A DNA stretch of 64,000 bases from Portunus trituberculatus (Eukaryota > Arthropoda > Malacostraca > Decapoda > Portunidae): assembly GCF_017591435.1 (NCBI RefSeq), contig NC_059304.1:21369675-21433674 (forward strand), read 5' to 3'. How positions within the stretch are numbered: position 1 is the stretch's first letter; every line of letters begins with the position of its first letter. This document shows positions 1-11,228 of this stretch, piece after piece. Both the position numbers and the translations under genes were made by a program. A model generated the notes under the pieces. It was not told the DNA's origin, did no database searches, and was given only the letters and a program-made list of their open reading frames with translations.

Positions 1-76
1 TAGCCAGTCACAAATGTCACTGCTGCCACTACCGAGGGGACGTGTGTCTGGCTTCATATCCGCCGCGGGCCAAGCG
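1..76 (+). other. Possible 3' end of a coding exon
   Basis: The first 76 bases are GC-rich. They end at AGC|GTGAGT, a strong donor match. The third forward frame is open across the stretch and is Cys/His-rich (it includes RGDVCLASYPP). No upstream sequence is available and I recognise no family. It could equally be unique non-coding DNA. Confidence 0.2.
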
Positions 77-180
77 TGAGTAATTGCCTCAGAGGAACTG
101 GCAGCACGCGTGAAACAGACCGTGGGGCTTCCAAGGTCGTGACGCGCTACAGAGAAGGAAGGAAGGCTGCACTCAAACGT

Positions 181-183
<3 letters not shown>

Positions 184-238
<55 letters not shown>
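184..238. repeat. (GT)n microsatellite
   Basis: A perfect GT run of about 55 bases that abuts the 3' end of the minus-strand SINE that follows. Confidence 0.95.
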
Positions 239-241
<3 letters not shown>

Positions 242-518
242 TCACCTTGGTCGCCTGCTGGTCACCCAGCCAGTCTTCCCCATTACGGAGCGAGCTCAGA
301 GCTCATAGACCGATCTTCGGGTAGGACTGAGACCACATCAACACACAACACACTCCGGGAAAGCGAGGCCACAACCCCTCGAGTTACATCCCGTACCTGT
401 TTACTGCTAGGTGAACAGGGGCCACACATTAAGAGGCTTGCTCATTTGCCTCGCCGCTTACCGGGACTCGAACCCGGCCCTCTCAATTGTGAGTCGAGCA
501 TGCTAATCACTACACTAC

Positions 519-522
<4 letters not shown>
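237..522 (-). repeat. tRNA-Val-like SINE, subfamily 2
   Basis: Read on the minus strand, it starts with a tRNA-like head: a box A-like GCGTAGTGTAGTGATTAGC, an anticodon loop CTCACAA (CAC, valine) and box B GGTTCGAGTCC. The body shares CCTGTTCACCTAGCAG and GAGCTCTGAGCTC with the subfamily 1 SINEs elsewhere in the window. (GT)n tracts flank both ends. Confidence 0.8.

Positions 523-558
<36 letters not shown>
521..558. repeat. (GT)n microsatellite between two SINEs
   Basis: A perfect GT run separating two minus-strand SINE copies. Confidence 0.95.
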
Positions 559-562
<4 letters not shown>

Positions 563-877
563 AATTCACTGTTTGATCTGCTGCAGTCTCTGACGAGACA
601 GCCAGACGTTACCCTACGGAACGAGCTCAGAGCTCATTATTTCCGATCTTCGGATAGGTCTGAGACCAGGCACACACCACACACCGGGACAACAAGGTCA
701 CAACTCCTCGATTTACATCCCGTACCTACTCACTGCTAGGTGAACAGGGGCTGCACGTGAAAGGAGACACGAACCCCGGTCCTCCAAATATCTCCACCCG
801 GCCGGGGAATCGTTGAGGGAGGTCCTCTGGCTGAAGATTTTTATTTATTTATTTAAGCCAGTGCTCTAACCACTGCA
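563..877 (-). repeat. tRNA-Val-like SINE, subfamily 1, rearranged
   Basis: Nearly identical in its 3' body (563-760) to the SINEs at 21370, 42990 and 48517. The tRNA-like head is scrambled: box B-region words appear around 775-815 and again near 820-832. An AT-rich (ATTT)n insert (about 837-855) separates them from a box A remnant near 866-877. Confidence 0.8.
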
Positions 878-1084
878 AAAGGTAAGACTTATGCAATATA
901 CTATGGTTCGTATTTCCCTGCTTCATTCATTCTAGAGAGACTTCAACAATGGTCCTGTTTCAGTTATTGGGAATCGCTTATACATTTTATCTGAAGTTTA
1001 TGAGACAGTCAATGCAAAGAACAAGTTAGCTTTATGAATTGTACTATAGTCCGTGTTTACCAAAGGCTTTTAAGTCAAGACAGA

Positions 1085-1299
1085 TTAAGCCATTCAATAC
1101 TGGGACGCATTTTTACCATAAGTTTTAGGGTATGATTAGACGATTTTATTTACATTAGAAAGGATATATGGAGGTCAGAAGATTAATTGTCCAGAGTCTT
1201 CACTATTCTAATCCCCACATGAGTTTCTAAAGCTGTATAAAATCACCTAATAGTAACCAGAATAAATATGAAAACATGTCATGGTAGTGAATGGGTTAA
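1085..1299 (-). mobile_element. TTAA-flanked MITE (family A)
   Basis: A roughly 215-bp copy bounded by TTAA at both ends, with inverted ends of the CCxTTCAxTACTGGGACGC type. The interior carries the family words TGATTAGACGATTTTAT, GGAGGTCAGAAGATTAAT and GAAGCTGTATAAAATCACC. The (GA)n run at 1303 starts just outside. Strand is relative to the orientation that starts CCCCTTCAGTACCATGACGC. Confidence 0.85.
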
Positions 1300-1462
<163 letters not shown>

Positions 1463-1499
1463 CAACTCCGAACGTTCCCAAAACATCCAAACACTAACA

Positions 1500-1720
1500 C
1501 TTCACCACACAAAGACAAGACCTCGTAATGCAAACAGTGACGCAATGAATCAAGCCAACAACGCGGCGCTGCTCTGTGCTCACTTGTTTCCTAGAGTGCG
1601 GGACAGCTTGACAGAAGGCCACGGAAGCAAACACGCGTGTCCGGTGTGGAGAAACAGAAGGATGTGGACTTTCCTTGGCGGTGTAGTGGCGCGGCTGTTG
1701 CTTCTATGCACTGAGATTGA
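1500..1720. other. No recognised feature
   Basis: Moderately GC-rich unique sequence with a short open frame. No splice-site pattern or family could be recognised. Confidence 0.4.
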
Positions 1721-1926
1721 TGAATAGGTAGATGGGAAGGTAGACTGACAGGTAAGTAGGTAGTTAAATAGATGGATAGATAGACAGTTCATTGGTAATT
1801 AAATAGATAGATAGGTAGAAGGATAGATTAATTTATTAGTCATTAGGTATTTAGATAAGTAAATGGGTAGGTAAGTAGAAAGATAAATAAATAAATAGAT
1901 AGATAGATAGATAGTTGATTGAGCAT

Positions 1927-1957
<31 letters not shown>

Positions 1958-2150
1958 GATAGATGAATAGGTGGTTTATGGTTATTAGATAGATAAATAG
2001 GTAAATGGGTATACATAGACATGAAAATAGATAGATAAACAGTCGACTGAGGATTATATAGATGAATAAGTAATATGGATAAATAGGTGGTTTATTGGTC
2101 ATTAGATAGATAAATAGGTGATTAGATGGATGAATACGGTTGACTAGATG
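1721..2150. repeat. Imperfect GATA-type tetranucleotide tract
   Basis: Degenerate (GATA/TAGA)n about 430 bp long. It contains several runs of perfect GATAGATA and larger repeated phrases such as GGTGGTTTATTGGTCATTAGATAG. Confidence 0.85.
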
Positions 2151-2640
2151 TGTATTTCATTGACCATCACACAGACAGACAAGTACCTTCATTGACCACA
2201 ACCACTGTACACTTGTGGCTACTATAGTGAGTCTACTCTAAAGTGGCTGCTGGTTCTGGGTTTGAATGGCGGTCCAGAGAATGCGTGGTTGTCAGATCTT
2301 GAGGCAAACCGTGAGCTGTCCTTGTCATAAGTGCATTGATCAACAAAAAACAAGTATTATTCACATCAAATCAATTACGTTATCAATAAGCTACAGTGTT
2401 TTAAATCCAGAAGCCATCTTATAGTAGACAAACTTTAATCCTTGCCGTTAGTTCGCATACATACAATCAAGGCGGAAAAAAAAGGGGAAAAAAGGTATCA
2501 TTGTACATTAAAGGCATGTATACAGACACACACACTTCTACTGTTTTACTCGTTATGGTTATCTCTAAAGAAAATTATTGACGCTTCGTAATTCCAGTCA
2601 ACATAACTCCTATTTGAGCTTTTACAGGCATTTCCACTGG
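2151..2640. other. Intergenic, nothing recognised
   Basis: AT-rich unique DNA with no gene, splice-site pattern or repeat that I can support. Confidence 0.4.
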
Positions 2641-2641
2641 G

Positions 2642-3049
2642 TTAACTCCTTCAGTGCCGGGACGCATTTCTACCTTGAATTTTAGGTGTGATTACACGAT
2701 TGAAATTACATTAAAAAGGCCATAAAATTAACTCCTTCAGTGCTATGACGCATTTTCATATTCATTCTGATTACTATTTAAAGATTTTATTCAGCTTCAA
2801 AAACTTATGTGGTGATTGAAATAGTCAAGACTGGCCAATAATCTTCTGACTTCCATAAACCCTTCTTCATGTCAATAAAATGGTCTAATCATGCTCAAAC
2901 TCATGGTAATAATGCGACCCAGTACTGAAGGGGTTAATGGCCAGAGTCTTCACTATTTTCATCCCCACGTAAGTTTTTTGAAGCTGCAAAAGATCAACAA
3001 ATAGTAACCAGAATGAATATGAAAGCGCGTTATGGTACTGAAGGGTTAA
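2642..3049 (-). mobile_element. Family A MITE, host copy of a nested pair
   Basis: The left half (2642-2727) and right half (2938-3049) together make one family A element with TTAA at each outer end. The two halves are separated by a second complete family member. The break falls in the conserved phrase CAGAAGATTAATGGCCAGAG, exactly at its TTAA. Confidence 0.9.
2728..2937 (+). mobile_element. Family A MITE inserted into another copy
   Basis: A complete element of about 202 bp between TTAA at 2728-2731 and TTAA at 2934-2937. Its ends are CTCCTTCAGTGC and GTACTGAAGGGG. It lies in opposite orientation within the host copy. The TTAA is present once in intact relatives and twice here, which is direct evidence for a TTAA target duplication. 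Confidence 0.92.
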
Positions 3050-3202
3050 GACAGTGTGGCTTCTTCCAGCGAGGGATCACAACTAACCTGCTGTGACTCC
3101 ATTGCCAAGGAATTATTAACAACAGGTGTACATAGTCAAAGAAATGCTGGTTATGACAAGAAAAAAAAAAACTAACAAACGAATGGGTAAAAATATTATA
3201 AT

Positions 3203-3204
<2 letters not shown>

Positions 3205-3292
<88 letters not shown>

Positions 3293-3569
3293 CACCTCAT
3301 CCATTACAGCAGCATGACAAAAGGTGGATAAATCATCGCTCTACCATCACGACCACCACCACCACCACCACCGCCACCACCACCACCACCACCACCACCA
3401 CCGCCACCATCACCACCACCACCACCACCACACACATCATCCACCTTCCACCTCCCTATATCCTCCATCACTTCCACCTCATTACAGTAGCCACACCCGC
3501 CCCATCCACCATACATCACTTAAGACACTCCCTGCCATCTTCTGTACCACCACCACCACCACCACCACC

Positions 3570-3605
<36 letters not shown>

Positions 3606-3672
3606 TCCACCACACGCCCCTGTCATAACACACCCATAACACCCACACCCACAAACTCAACAAGGCAAGTTT

Positions 3673-3736
<64 letters not shown>

Positions 3737-3792
3737 GTTAGATTACTGTATATGTGTCTCTTCATCCAATTCCCTCTGTTTAAGAACCCTTG

Positions 3793-3889
<97 letters not shown>
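3205..3889. repeat. Microsatellite cluster
   Basis: Contains (GA)n 3205-3290, (CAC/CCG)n 3348-3430, (CAC)n then (CTA)n 3546-3605, (AC)n 3674-3734 and (GT)n 3796-3889. Short unique spacers separate them. The long His/Thr/Gly frames through this stretch are repeat translations. Confidence 0.95.
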
Positions 3890-3891
<2 letters not shown>

Positions 3892-4547
3892 GACCTTGCA
3901 GGAGAGGGGAGTGTGCCATAGCGTGACCCAGTGACCTTAATACAGTTTCCTGATAGGCGGGAATGAATGGGTATAGGGACGAGGCAAACTTTCATGCATT
4001 TCTTCCTTCCCTGGGCTACAATAAAGGTGCATTTCTCAACCTACTTCCTCCTAAACCTGAAGTAAACTGGTGGATGATGCAAGCTGTGAGAAAGCCAGAC
4101 TGTCTAATAAAGTAGTTCCTCTCCTGTATTTGCTCTCATTTCTCTCCAGTTCCCTCCTCCTCCTCTCCTCCTTCTCAAAGCCGTGCCAGCTCCCTCTACA
4201 TACTTCCCCCTTTTGAGATGAACTTCGCCACAGAAACTTCCTTATGAACAGTTCTTTAATTCTGTATCATTTTTTTTTTGGTTCTACTCTCAGGGCAATG
4301 ACAGCTTCAGTACTCCTTTCTTTCTAGCTTTTTTTTAATCCTCAGCCAAAGAGCTTACTTGAAAAAGGAGAAATGTATAGAGGTAAACACTTAGAGGAAG
4401 AGCTAAGGGAGGGTTTAAGGATGCAGTGAAGGAAGACACGATTGATATGAGTTCTGCTGAGGGAAAAGCGGAAACTAATCGTATTACAGAAGGTTAATTC
4501 ACTCATGACTGCAGGAAAAGAACACAAAACACGGAAATTAACATGAC

Positions 4548-4550
<3 letters not shown>
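3890..4550. other. Intergenic, nothing recognised
   Basis: Unique AT-rich sequence with no recognised gene or repeat. Confidence 0.4.

Positions 4551-4636
<86 letters not shown>
4551..4636. repeat. (GA)n microsatellite
   Basis: Perfect GA run of about 86 bp. Confidence 0.96.
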
Positions 4637-4639
<3 letters not shown>

Positions 4640-4785
4640 AAACAAGAATACTACGCATCATCCTTAACAATCAAGAACAAGAGCAAGTTAGCAAGGTCGA
4701 GATGGAGAACAAGAAACATTAGCGCTTCTTCCTTAATGTCCCAAGACGTTACAACCTGGCGGAGCACGTGGCCTGGGAGAGTCAC

Positions 4786-4898
4786 CGTGAGTAAATGCTT
4801 GTGTAGCCTCTGAGGGTGCGGCAATACTCGCCTAGACGCTGGGCAGTGACGGCGGAGAGGCAGAGGAGGGTGACGGTAGCAAGGGCGGCGGCGGGCAT
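4786..4898 (-). CDS. Candidate first exon of a secreted protein
   Basis: On the minus strand an ATG at 4898 sits in a near-ideal start context (CACCGCCATGC). It opens a frame beginning MPAAALATVTLLCLSAVTAQ. This reads as a classic signal peptide with likely cleavage near residue 20, followed by a short Cys-containing stretch (RLGEYCRTLRGYTSIYSR). The frame meets TGA at 4784-4782, but a possible donor CACG|GTGACT lies just before it, after 4786. The surroundings are GC-rich compared with their neighbours. Downstream exons would lie left of 4780 and I could not identify any, so the gene could end outside the window. The plus strand has a strong GTGAGT at the same place (4787), so an exon on the other strand is the main alternative. 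I do not recognise the family. Confidence 0.4.
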
Positions 4899-5147
4899 GG
4901 CGGTGCTGCGAGGAACCTGCCTGGCGGTGCTATAGTGGCTGGCCCCGCTGGGAGACTGCTATGAAGAATGAACTGGACCTCCCTGGACCCCACTGGACGC
5001 GCCTGGCCCTCGCACACCCGCTCCTGTTGTGATAATGGCAAGGTGTCTCACGCGCACACTTGGCACTTGGTTCAGGCACTCGCTACTCGCCACTCACCAT
5101 CCATCCCGCCTCGCCACGCTCACTCACTGTCTCCTGGTCTTACTCTT

Positions 5148-5536
5148 CACATCGTCGCCCTCCTTTTGTTCTTCTCTCTCTCTCCGTTCTTTTTCTTGTC
5201 TTTCCTCTCCTTTTCTCTCCCTGATTTCTTCTGCCTCGTTTCTCTTTCGCGTTTGTTTTTTTTAGTCTTCTGATAACGTCTTCACTATTTTCTCGCTCTC
5301 TCTCACTTAGTTTGTGTGTTCGTTCCCTTTTGCTATTTCTTACTTTCCACATCTTCTTCCTTTTGTTCTTCTCTCTTTCTGCTCTTCCTTCTTGTCTTTC
5401 CTCTCCTTTTCTTTCCCTGTTATCTTCTACCTCATTTCTCTTTCGTGTTTGTTTTCCTGGTCTTCGTTAACGTCTTGATATTTTTTTTCTCGCTCTCTGT
5501 CTCTTGGTTTGTGTGTTTGTTCGCTTTCGCTATTAG
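5148..5536. repeat. Tandem duplication, 200-bp period, pyrimidine-rich
   Basis: The units starting CACATC at 5148 and 5348 align over their whole length. Shared words include CTTGTCTTTCCTCTCCTTTTC, TTTGTGTGTTCGTTC and AACGTCTT. The top strand is strongly C/T-biased. Confidence 0.85.
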
Positions 5537-5579
5537 TATTCTGCGTATTATTTTTGTTCATTCATATGTTTACTGATTG

Positions 5580-6430
5580 CTACAAGTACCTATATGTTTG
5601 TCCATCTATGTATCTCTCTATCTGACTTACTTACTTATCCATCCATCCATCTATCTCTCCATCTTCCTGACTATCTATCAATCTTTTAAGAGGGAGGTTT
5701 CAAGACTTTTGTCCCAGATTTTATTCATTGGCTAACTCTCTTAATCTTTTAGGGAACTGGCAATCAAGTGGGTCTTTTTCTTTATATTTCTTTTTTGTTA
5801 CCCTTGGCCAGCTTCCCCAATTCCATGAAAAAGATAAATAAATAAAAAAAAAATCAAGCTATCCATCCACATTAACACATTAACACCATAAAAACAAGAA
5901 AAAAACAATTATAATGGTGACACGACACTCCCAACACATTACGACACCACCAACACAGTCAAGGAAGGAAGGAAGGAAGGCAGAAAGAAGGAAAGGAACA
6001 AAGAAGGGAAGGAAGGAAGGCAAGAAGAAGGAAAGGAAGGAAGAAGGGTAGGTAGGTAGATAGGTAGGTAGGTAGGAAGGAAAGAGGGAGGGAATCTTCA
6101 CTTTTTTATTTGCTCTATGCTTGTCTAACTATGTATCTTTTTATCTGACTTACCTATCCATCCATCCATCCATCTTACTATCTTCCAGGCTAACTATCAA
6201 TCAATTCATCCATCCACCCCATACATCTATTTCCTCACTAACACATTAACACAATAAAAACAAGGAAAAACAAATTACAATGGTGACAAGACACTCCCAA
6301 CACATTACACCACAAACACGGTCAAGGAAGGAAAGGAAGGAAAATGAAGGAAAAGGCAGAAAGGAAAAGGAAGGAAGGAAGAAGGAAAGGAGGGAAGAAG
6401 TCTTAAGCCCTAAGCCACGCCCCATCACAA
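5580..6430. repeat. Diverged segmental duplication with GGAA tracts
   Basis: The (CTAT/CATC) region at 5590-5680 recurs at about 6120-6205. The segment from CATTAACACCATAAAAACAAG (5875) recurs at about 6242 with words such as GACACTCCCAACACATTAC. Both copies lead into (GGAA)n/(GGTA)n tracts, at 5965-6085 and 6325-6400. Confidence 0.8.
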
Positions 6431-6514
6431 GGACAACCGCTGCGCCACTTGGGAACGAGAGAATAACATGTATGCACTAGAATAATAGCGATATTTTTCA
6501 CTGCCCGCTAATTT

Positions 6515-6518
<4 letters not shown>

Positions 6519-6575
<57 letters not shown>

Positions 6576-6693
6576 AGGGTGAGGGGAAAGGCAAGACAGG
6601 CAGCTGACAAGATAATGGTAGGGTGATTGCAGCCCTAATAGACACAGCTGATGAGTACTTATTTGTATTGATGTTACTGCTGCAATAGATTCT

Positions 6694-6774
<81 letters not shown>
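6519..6774. repeat. (GA)n and (GT)n microsatellites
   Basis: (GA)n at 6519-6569 and (GT)n at 6695-6774, separated by unique sequence. Confidence 0.95.
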
Positions 6775-6775
<1 letters not shown>

Positions 6776-6779
6776 TGTG

Positions 6780-7300
6780 TCTGGGGGTGTACGGAGGGGT
6801 AGCACCTTGTTAAGAGGATGGACGCCCCGGCATGTCACGGGAGATCTGATTACCCTGGTCCCTGGTACACCCCAGCTCGAACGCATGGCTCCCAGTAGCT
6901 GCTTTTGGGCACAGCAGCAGCCACACACCGGGCAACGGCGTCGCTCAGCCGGCTAAACTGCGTTCGGGTACTCGGCTGGAGAATTCCAGTCATGGGTTAA
7001 ATGACAGTCTGGGATGGCCACAGTCTTCCACTGTGGGCTCTCCAGCAATGCCGGGGGGGAGGCGTTTCTCAGGGCGGTGCTTCTGGTTTACCAGTAAGTT
7101 CCGGCCACCTCCTGCAGCCATCCTCAGCCCCTGGTCGTCCTGGCACCCGTCATGCCACCAGCACCAGTTGAGGGTGGTCAAGAGTGTGGTATTGAGGAAT
7201 GCGCACCCTCTCTGTCACCTAAATCCTTTCATTGCGCAGGTCTCTCTTCCTTCTCCGAGGAGAGACGTCGTCATCGTTAGCGATGGACAACCATAAGCAA
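6780..7300. other. GC-rich unassigned segment
   Basis: About 520 bp at clearly higher GC than its surroundings, between two microsatellite blocks. Open frames of 60-90 codons exist on both strands but have no recognisable domain. It could be an untranslated part of a retroelement or an old exon. I cannot decide. Confidence 0.35.
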
Positions 7301-8004
<704 letters not shown>

Positions 8005-8109
8005 CCAAACACGTCTCGTCTTGCCTCTATCGATTAACATAAAGACGAGGAGGAGGCAGTCAACCCTTTTATCTCACAAGAGGGGGTCGAGAGAGCTGGC
8101 ATGCCTTTG

Positions 8110-8452
8110 ACGAGGAGGAGGAGGAGGAGCAGGAGGAGGAGGAGGAGAGATGTTGAGAGGAATGAAAGCAAATACAGTAGATAAACGAGATGAGAGAGGA
8201 TGTCAGGGAGAGAAAAGGAGAAAAAGAGAGAAGAAGGAGAGGAGAGAGATGAACAAGAGGAGAAAGGACAGATCGAAAGTAAGAGAGAGAGAGAACATGA
8301 ACAATAGAAAAGAGAGAGAAGAGATAAAGGGAAGAGATAAGGAAGAGATAACAGGGGATGAAGAAAAGGAACAGGAGAGAAGAGGAGAAACGAGAAGTAA
8401 AGTTAGATAGAGAAAAAAAAAAGTTAGAATGAGAAATAGATGAATAAAAAAG

Positions 8453-8521
<69 letters not shown>

Positions 8522-8584
8522 AGCCACCCAGTCCTCGCTTCGTTGATGTTTAAACTCCTCTTTTGTATGAACGTGGCGGGTCTC

Positions 8585-8680
<96 letters not shown>
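8110..8680. repeat. Purine tract and two (GT)n runs
   Basis: A G/A-rich tract (8110-8420) is followed by (GT)n at 8454-8520 and 8586-8680. Confidence 0.9.
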
Positions 8681-8683
<3 letters not shown>

Positions 8684-8737
8684 CTACCACGAGGAGAGCA
8701 ATATTAACAAGCTTTACCAAATCTCTCGTTCACTTTT

Positions 8738-9330
8738 CATACTCGTGTGATGGTGAGCTGTATTCTAAAATCACTCCTTGTTTTCCACATTTTCACTGTT
8801 TTCAAATGGTTCTAAGTGAAGTCATGCAGTTTTTTTTTTCATTTTAGTGTTTTTATACAGTTTTTGTGAGAGATTAACAAGATTTCTACATTGTTTAACC
8901 CTTTCAATAGTGGAAAACATTCTTACTTTGAGATTTGTGTACGATTAGACGATTTTGTTGACATGAGGAAGGATCTATGGAGGTCAGAAGATAAATGATC
9001 ACAGTCTTCACTATTTCAATTCCACACTTAGCCCTTTCAATACTGGAACACATTTTTACTTTGAGTTTTGTGTACGAATAGACCATTTTACTGACATTAG
9101 GAAGGGTCTATGGAGGTCAGAAGATTAATGGCCACAGTCTTCACTATTTCAATCCCCTACATGAGTTTCTGAAGCTGTATAAAATCACCAAATAGTAAGC
9201 AGAATGAATATGGAAACACGTCATGGTACTGAAGGGGATAAAGGAGAAGTAGTCTTGAAAATCTGGTTAATCATTTTTGTAGGGCTTTGAAAATAGTCGT
9301 GGTGAGAGAACAATGTGATTCATAGTTTTC
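8738..9330 (+). repeat. Family D composite repeat, split by MITEs
   Basis: The left part (8738-8894) ends in GATTAACAAGATTTCTACATTGT. The right part (9241-9330) resumes with AGTCTTGAAAATCTGG and contains AATAGTCGTGGTGAGAGA. Uninterrupted relatives at 43905, 56215 and 62195 run straight through this junction. The copy was therefore split by the family A MITEs at 8895-9240. Confidence 0.75.
8895..9240 (-). mobile_element. Two head-to-tail family A MITE copies
   Basis: A 5' part of one copy (8895-9027, starting TTAACCCTTTCAATAGTGG) is followed directly by a full copy (9028-9240) ending GTACTGAAGGGGATAA. The first copy stops in the CACTATTTCAATTCCACAC region. The arrangement suggests insertion of one copy plus loss, or unequal exchange. 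Confidence 0.85.
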
Positions 9331-9534
9331 TTTTTTTTTTTTTTTGTATCTATTCTTTTTATTTTTCTTCTCTTCTTTCCAATTCCTCATTTATTATTTA
9401 TTTTTATCACCTTATTCCTCGCTTTCCTCTGCTTATTACTCTCTTTCCTCCCTTCCATCCCTCCACTTCTTCATTTTATCTCTCTTCCTCTTTCTCCTTT
9501 CCTACTCTTCCGTCATGTATAAAATTCACCCGCC

Positions 9535-9614
<80 letters not shown>

Positions 9615-9787
9615 CACTACGTCTCAAGTGCACAATTCAGAGCCTCTCGAGGGTTTGTTTATAAATACTAAGGTACATCTTCTCAAACTCCTCATTGACT
9701 TCTCTTGACAACTGAGAGGGAGAGGGAGAGGGAGAGGGAGAGAGAGGGAAAGGTTCTGCTTACTAACTCACCCTCTCCCTGGCACCC
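9331..9787. repeat. Pyrimidine-rich stretch with (TC)n and (GAGAGG)n
   Basis: C/T-rich from 9330 to 9610, including perfect (TC)n at 9537-9610. A short (GAGAGG)n lies at 9715-9750. Confidence 0.85.
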
Positions 9788-10002
9788 TAAGCTCTTTCAG
9801 TATACTGTGACGCAATCTTATATTGAGTTTTGGGTATGATTAGACGATTTTATTGAAATTAGGAAGCGTTTATGGAGGTCAAAAGATTAATGGCCAAAAT
9901 CTTCACTACTTTAATCCCGACGTGAGTTTCTGAAGCTGTATAAAATCACCAAATAGTGAGGAGAATACATATGGAAACGCATCATGGTACTCAAGGAATT
10001 AA
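9788..10002 (-). mobile_element. Family A MITE
   Basis: About 215 bp from CTAAGCTCTTTCAGTA to ACTCAAGGAATTAA. It contains GGAGGTCAAAAGATTAATGG and GAAGCTGTATAAAATCACC. Confidence 0.85.
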
Positions 10003-10029
10003 GAACACGAGGAAAGATACAAGACACCT

Positions 10030-10130
10030 CCGCTGTATACTGAAACATTTTGCTCTCTCACCGCGACTGTTTTCCAAGGCCACACAGCTGATTGATCTAA
10101 TTCTTGAGAGGGTTTATTCTGTTCATAATG
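10030..10130 (-). repeat. Family D repeat fragment
   Basis: The reverse complement contains GTGGCCTTGGAAAACAGTCG and GGTGAGAGAGCAAAATGTTTC. This matches the conserved tail of the family D copies at 43905 and 62195. Confidence 0.75.
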
Positions 10131-10366
10131 TAGAAATATTGTTAAGCTGTCTCTTGAACAATAAAAGCACCATTAAAAACCCTGTGTCGACTTCAAACAG
10201 AGCCTTTTGAATTAATGTATTATAATGGCGGTGCGGCAGAGAAGTGCTTCAGAAAGTGAGCCTTGGTAGTGCAGGAGAGGAGAGGCGGGATTGAGTGAGT
10301 GTCCTGAGGATGGCAGACTTGGGCCATGCATTCTGACTGACACAGAGTAAATAAGCAAACATACAA

Positions 10367-10510
<144 letters not shown>

Positions 10511-10712
10511 TGGGGAGGAATACATTCAGATCCCCAATCGTCCCTACCTTAGCTCTGGTGTGAGAGGTTGGAGTTGGTTCATTCTTACCAAACCAAGCGA
10601 AATTTGACACAAAAGCCAATCATCCTCTGTATGGAAGCACCGGCCTCCCTCCACCTTGCTGGTACAAGTAAGGAAAGGAGGAGTGCTAGCCGTGGGTAAA
10701 CCAGGCTTTCGA

Positions 10713-11228
10713 ATGGACCCCGCTACCCTGACCGACCTGATGGAGGTGAGCATCGAGGGTGAATACATGCCAGCGCTGCAACACGTGCGAGTCATGTACA
10801 CCACAGAGGCCCTCAAGCTGATGTACTCAGGCCGCGGCCGCCTTAACGGGAGGTTCTTCTGTGTGGGAGCCGCCAACAAACATGCCTACCGTCTGTGCCC
10901 GGGACAGGGCGTGCTGCTGTACATATCGGGCACAGACCCCCGCCGCCTCGTGCACTTCGGGGAGTTCTTGGGGGAGGGTGTGCTGCACGCCGTGGTGCTG
11001 TACCGCGGCCTGGATGGGGACTACTGCTTCTTTGACAGTAACTTCCAGCACATCCCCAACGATGAGGTGGTGGCCGCCACGGTGCGCTCCGGGCCAGGCC
11101 AGGTGCACTGGTACTACGACCTGTACGGCATGCAGGGCGTCGGCATCAGCACGTGCCAGTACCACTGCCTGGCCTTCATGAGCTTCGTGGTTCAGCACAG
11201 CCACCTGCCCACCTGGGCCCTCATCTAG
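10713..11228 (+). CDS. Adenain/Ulp1-like cysteine protease, viral or Polinton-like
   Basis: An intronless GC-rich frame of 171 codons from the first in-frame ATG (10713) to TAG at 11226. The frame is open upstream to a TGA at 10605, so an earlier non-ATG start or a lost 5' part is possible. Seen directly: His92 in a hydrophobic strand (GVLHAVVLY), Asp108 sixteen residues later (CFFDSN), Gln141 and Cys148 seven residues apart (MQGVGISTC), then a hydrophobic helix (HCLAFMSFVV). This order and spacing is that of C5/C48 (adenain, Polinton and Ulp1) cysteine proteases. From the family, such enzymes cut viral structural precursors or SUMO-like conjugates. No integrase, polymerase or capsid gene lies nearby. 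Base composition contrasts sharply with the AT-rich DNA downstream. The likely origin is a captured dsDNA-virus or Polinton gene. A divergent host Ulp1 retrocopy is the alternative. The motif reading is strong; the exact origin is inference. Confidence 0.6.
   Translation: MDPATLTDLMEVSIEGEYMPALQHVRVMYTTEALKLMYSGRGRLNGRFFCVGAANKHAYRLCPGQGVLLYISGTDPRRLVHFGEFLGEGVLHAVVLYRGLDGDYCFFDSNFQHIPNDEVVAATVRSGPGQVHWYYDLYGMQGVGISTCQYHCLAFMSFVVQHSHLPTWALI

Noticed and set aside
183..739. Tandem repeats with spacers as a CRISPR array
   Set aside because: The repeats are microsatellites and SINE copies without regular unique spacers, in eukaryotic DNA.
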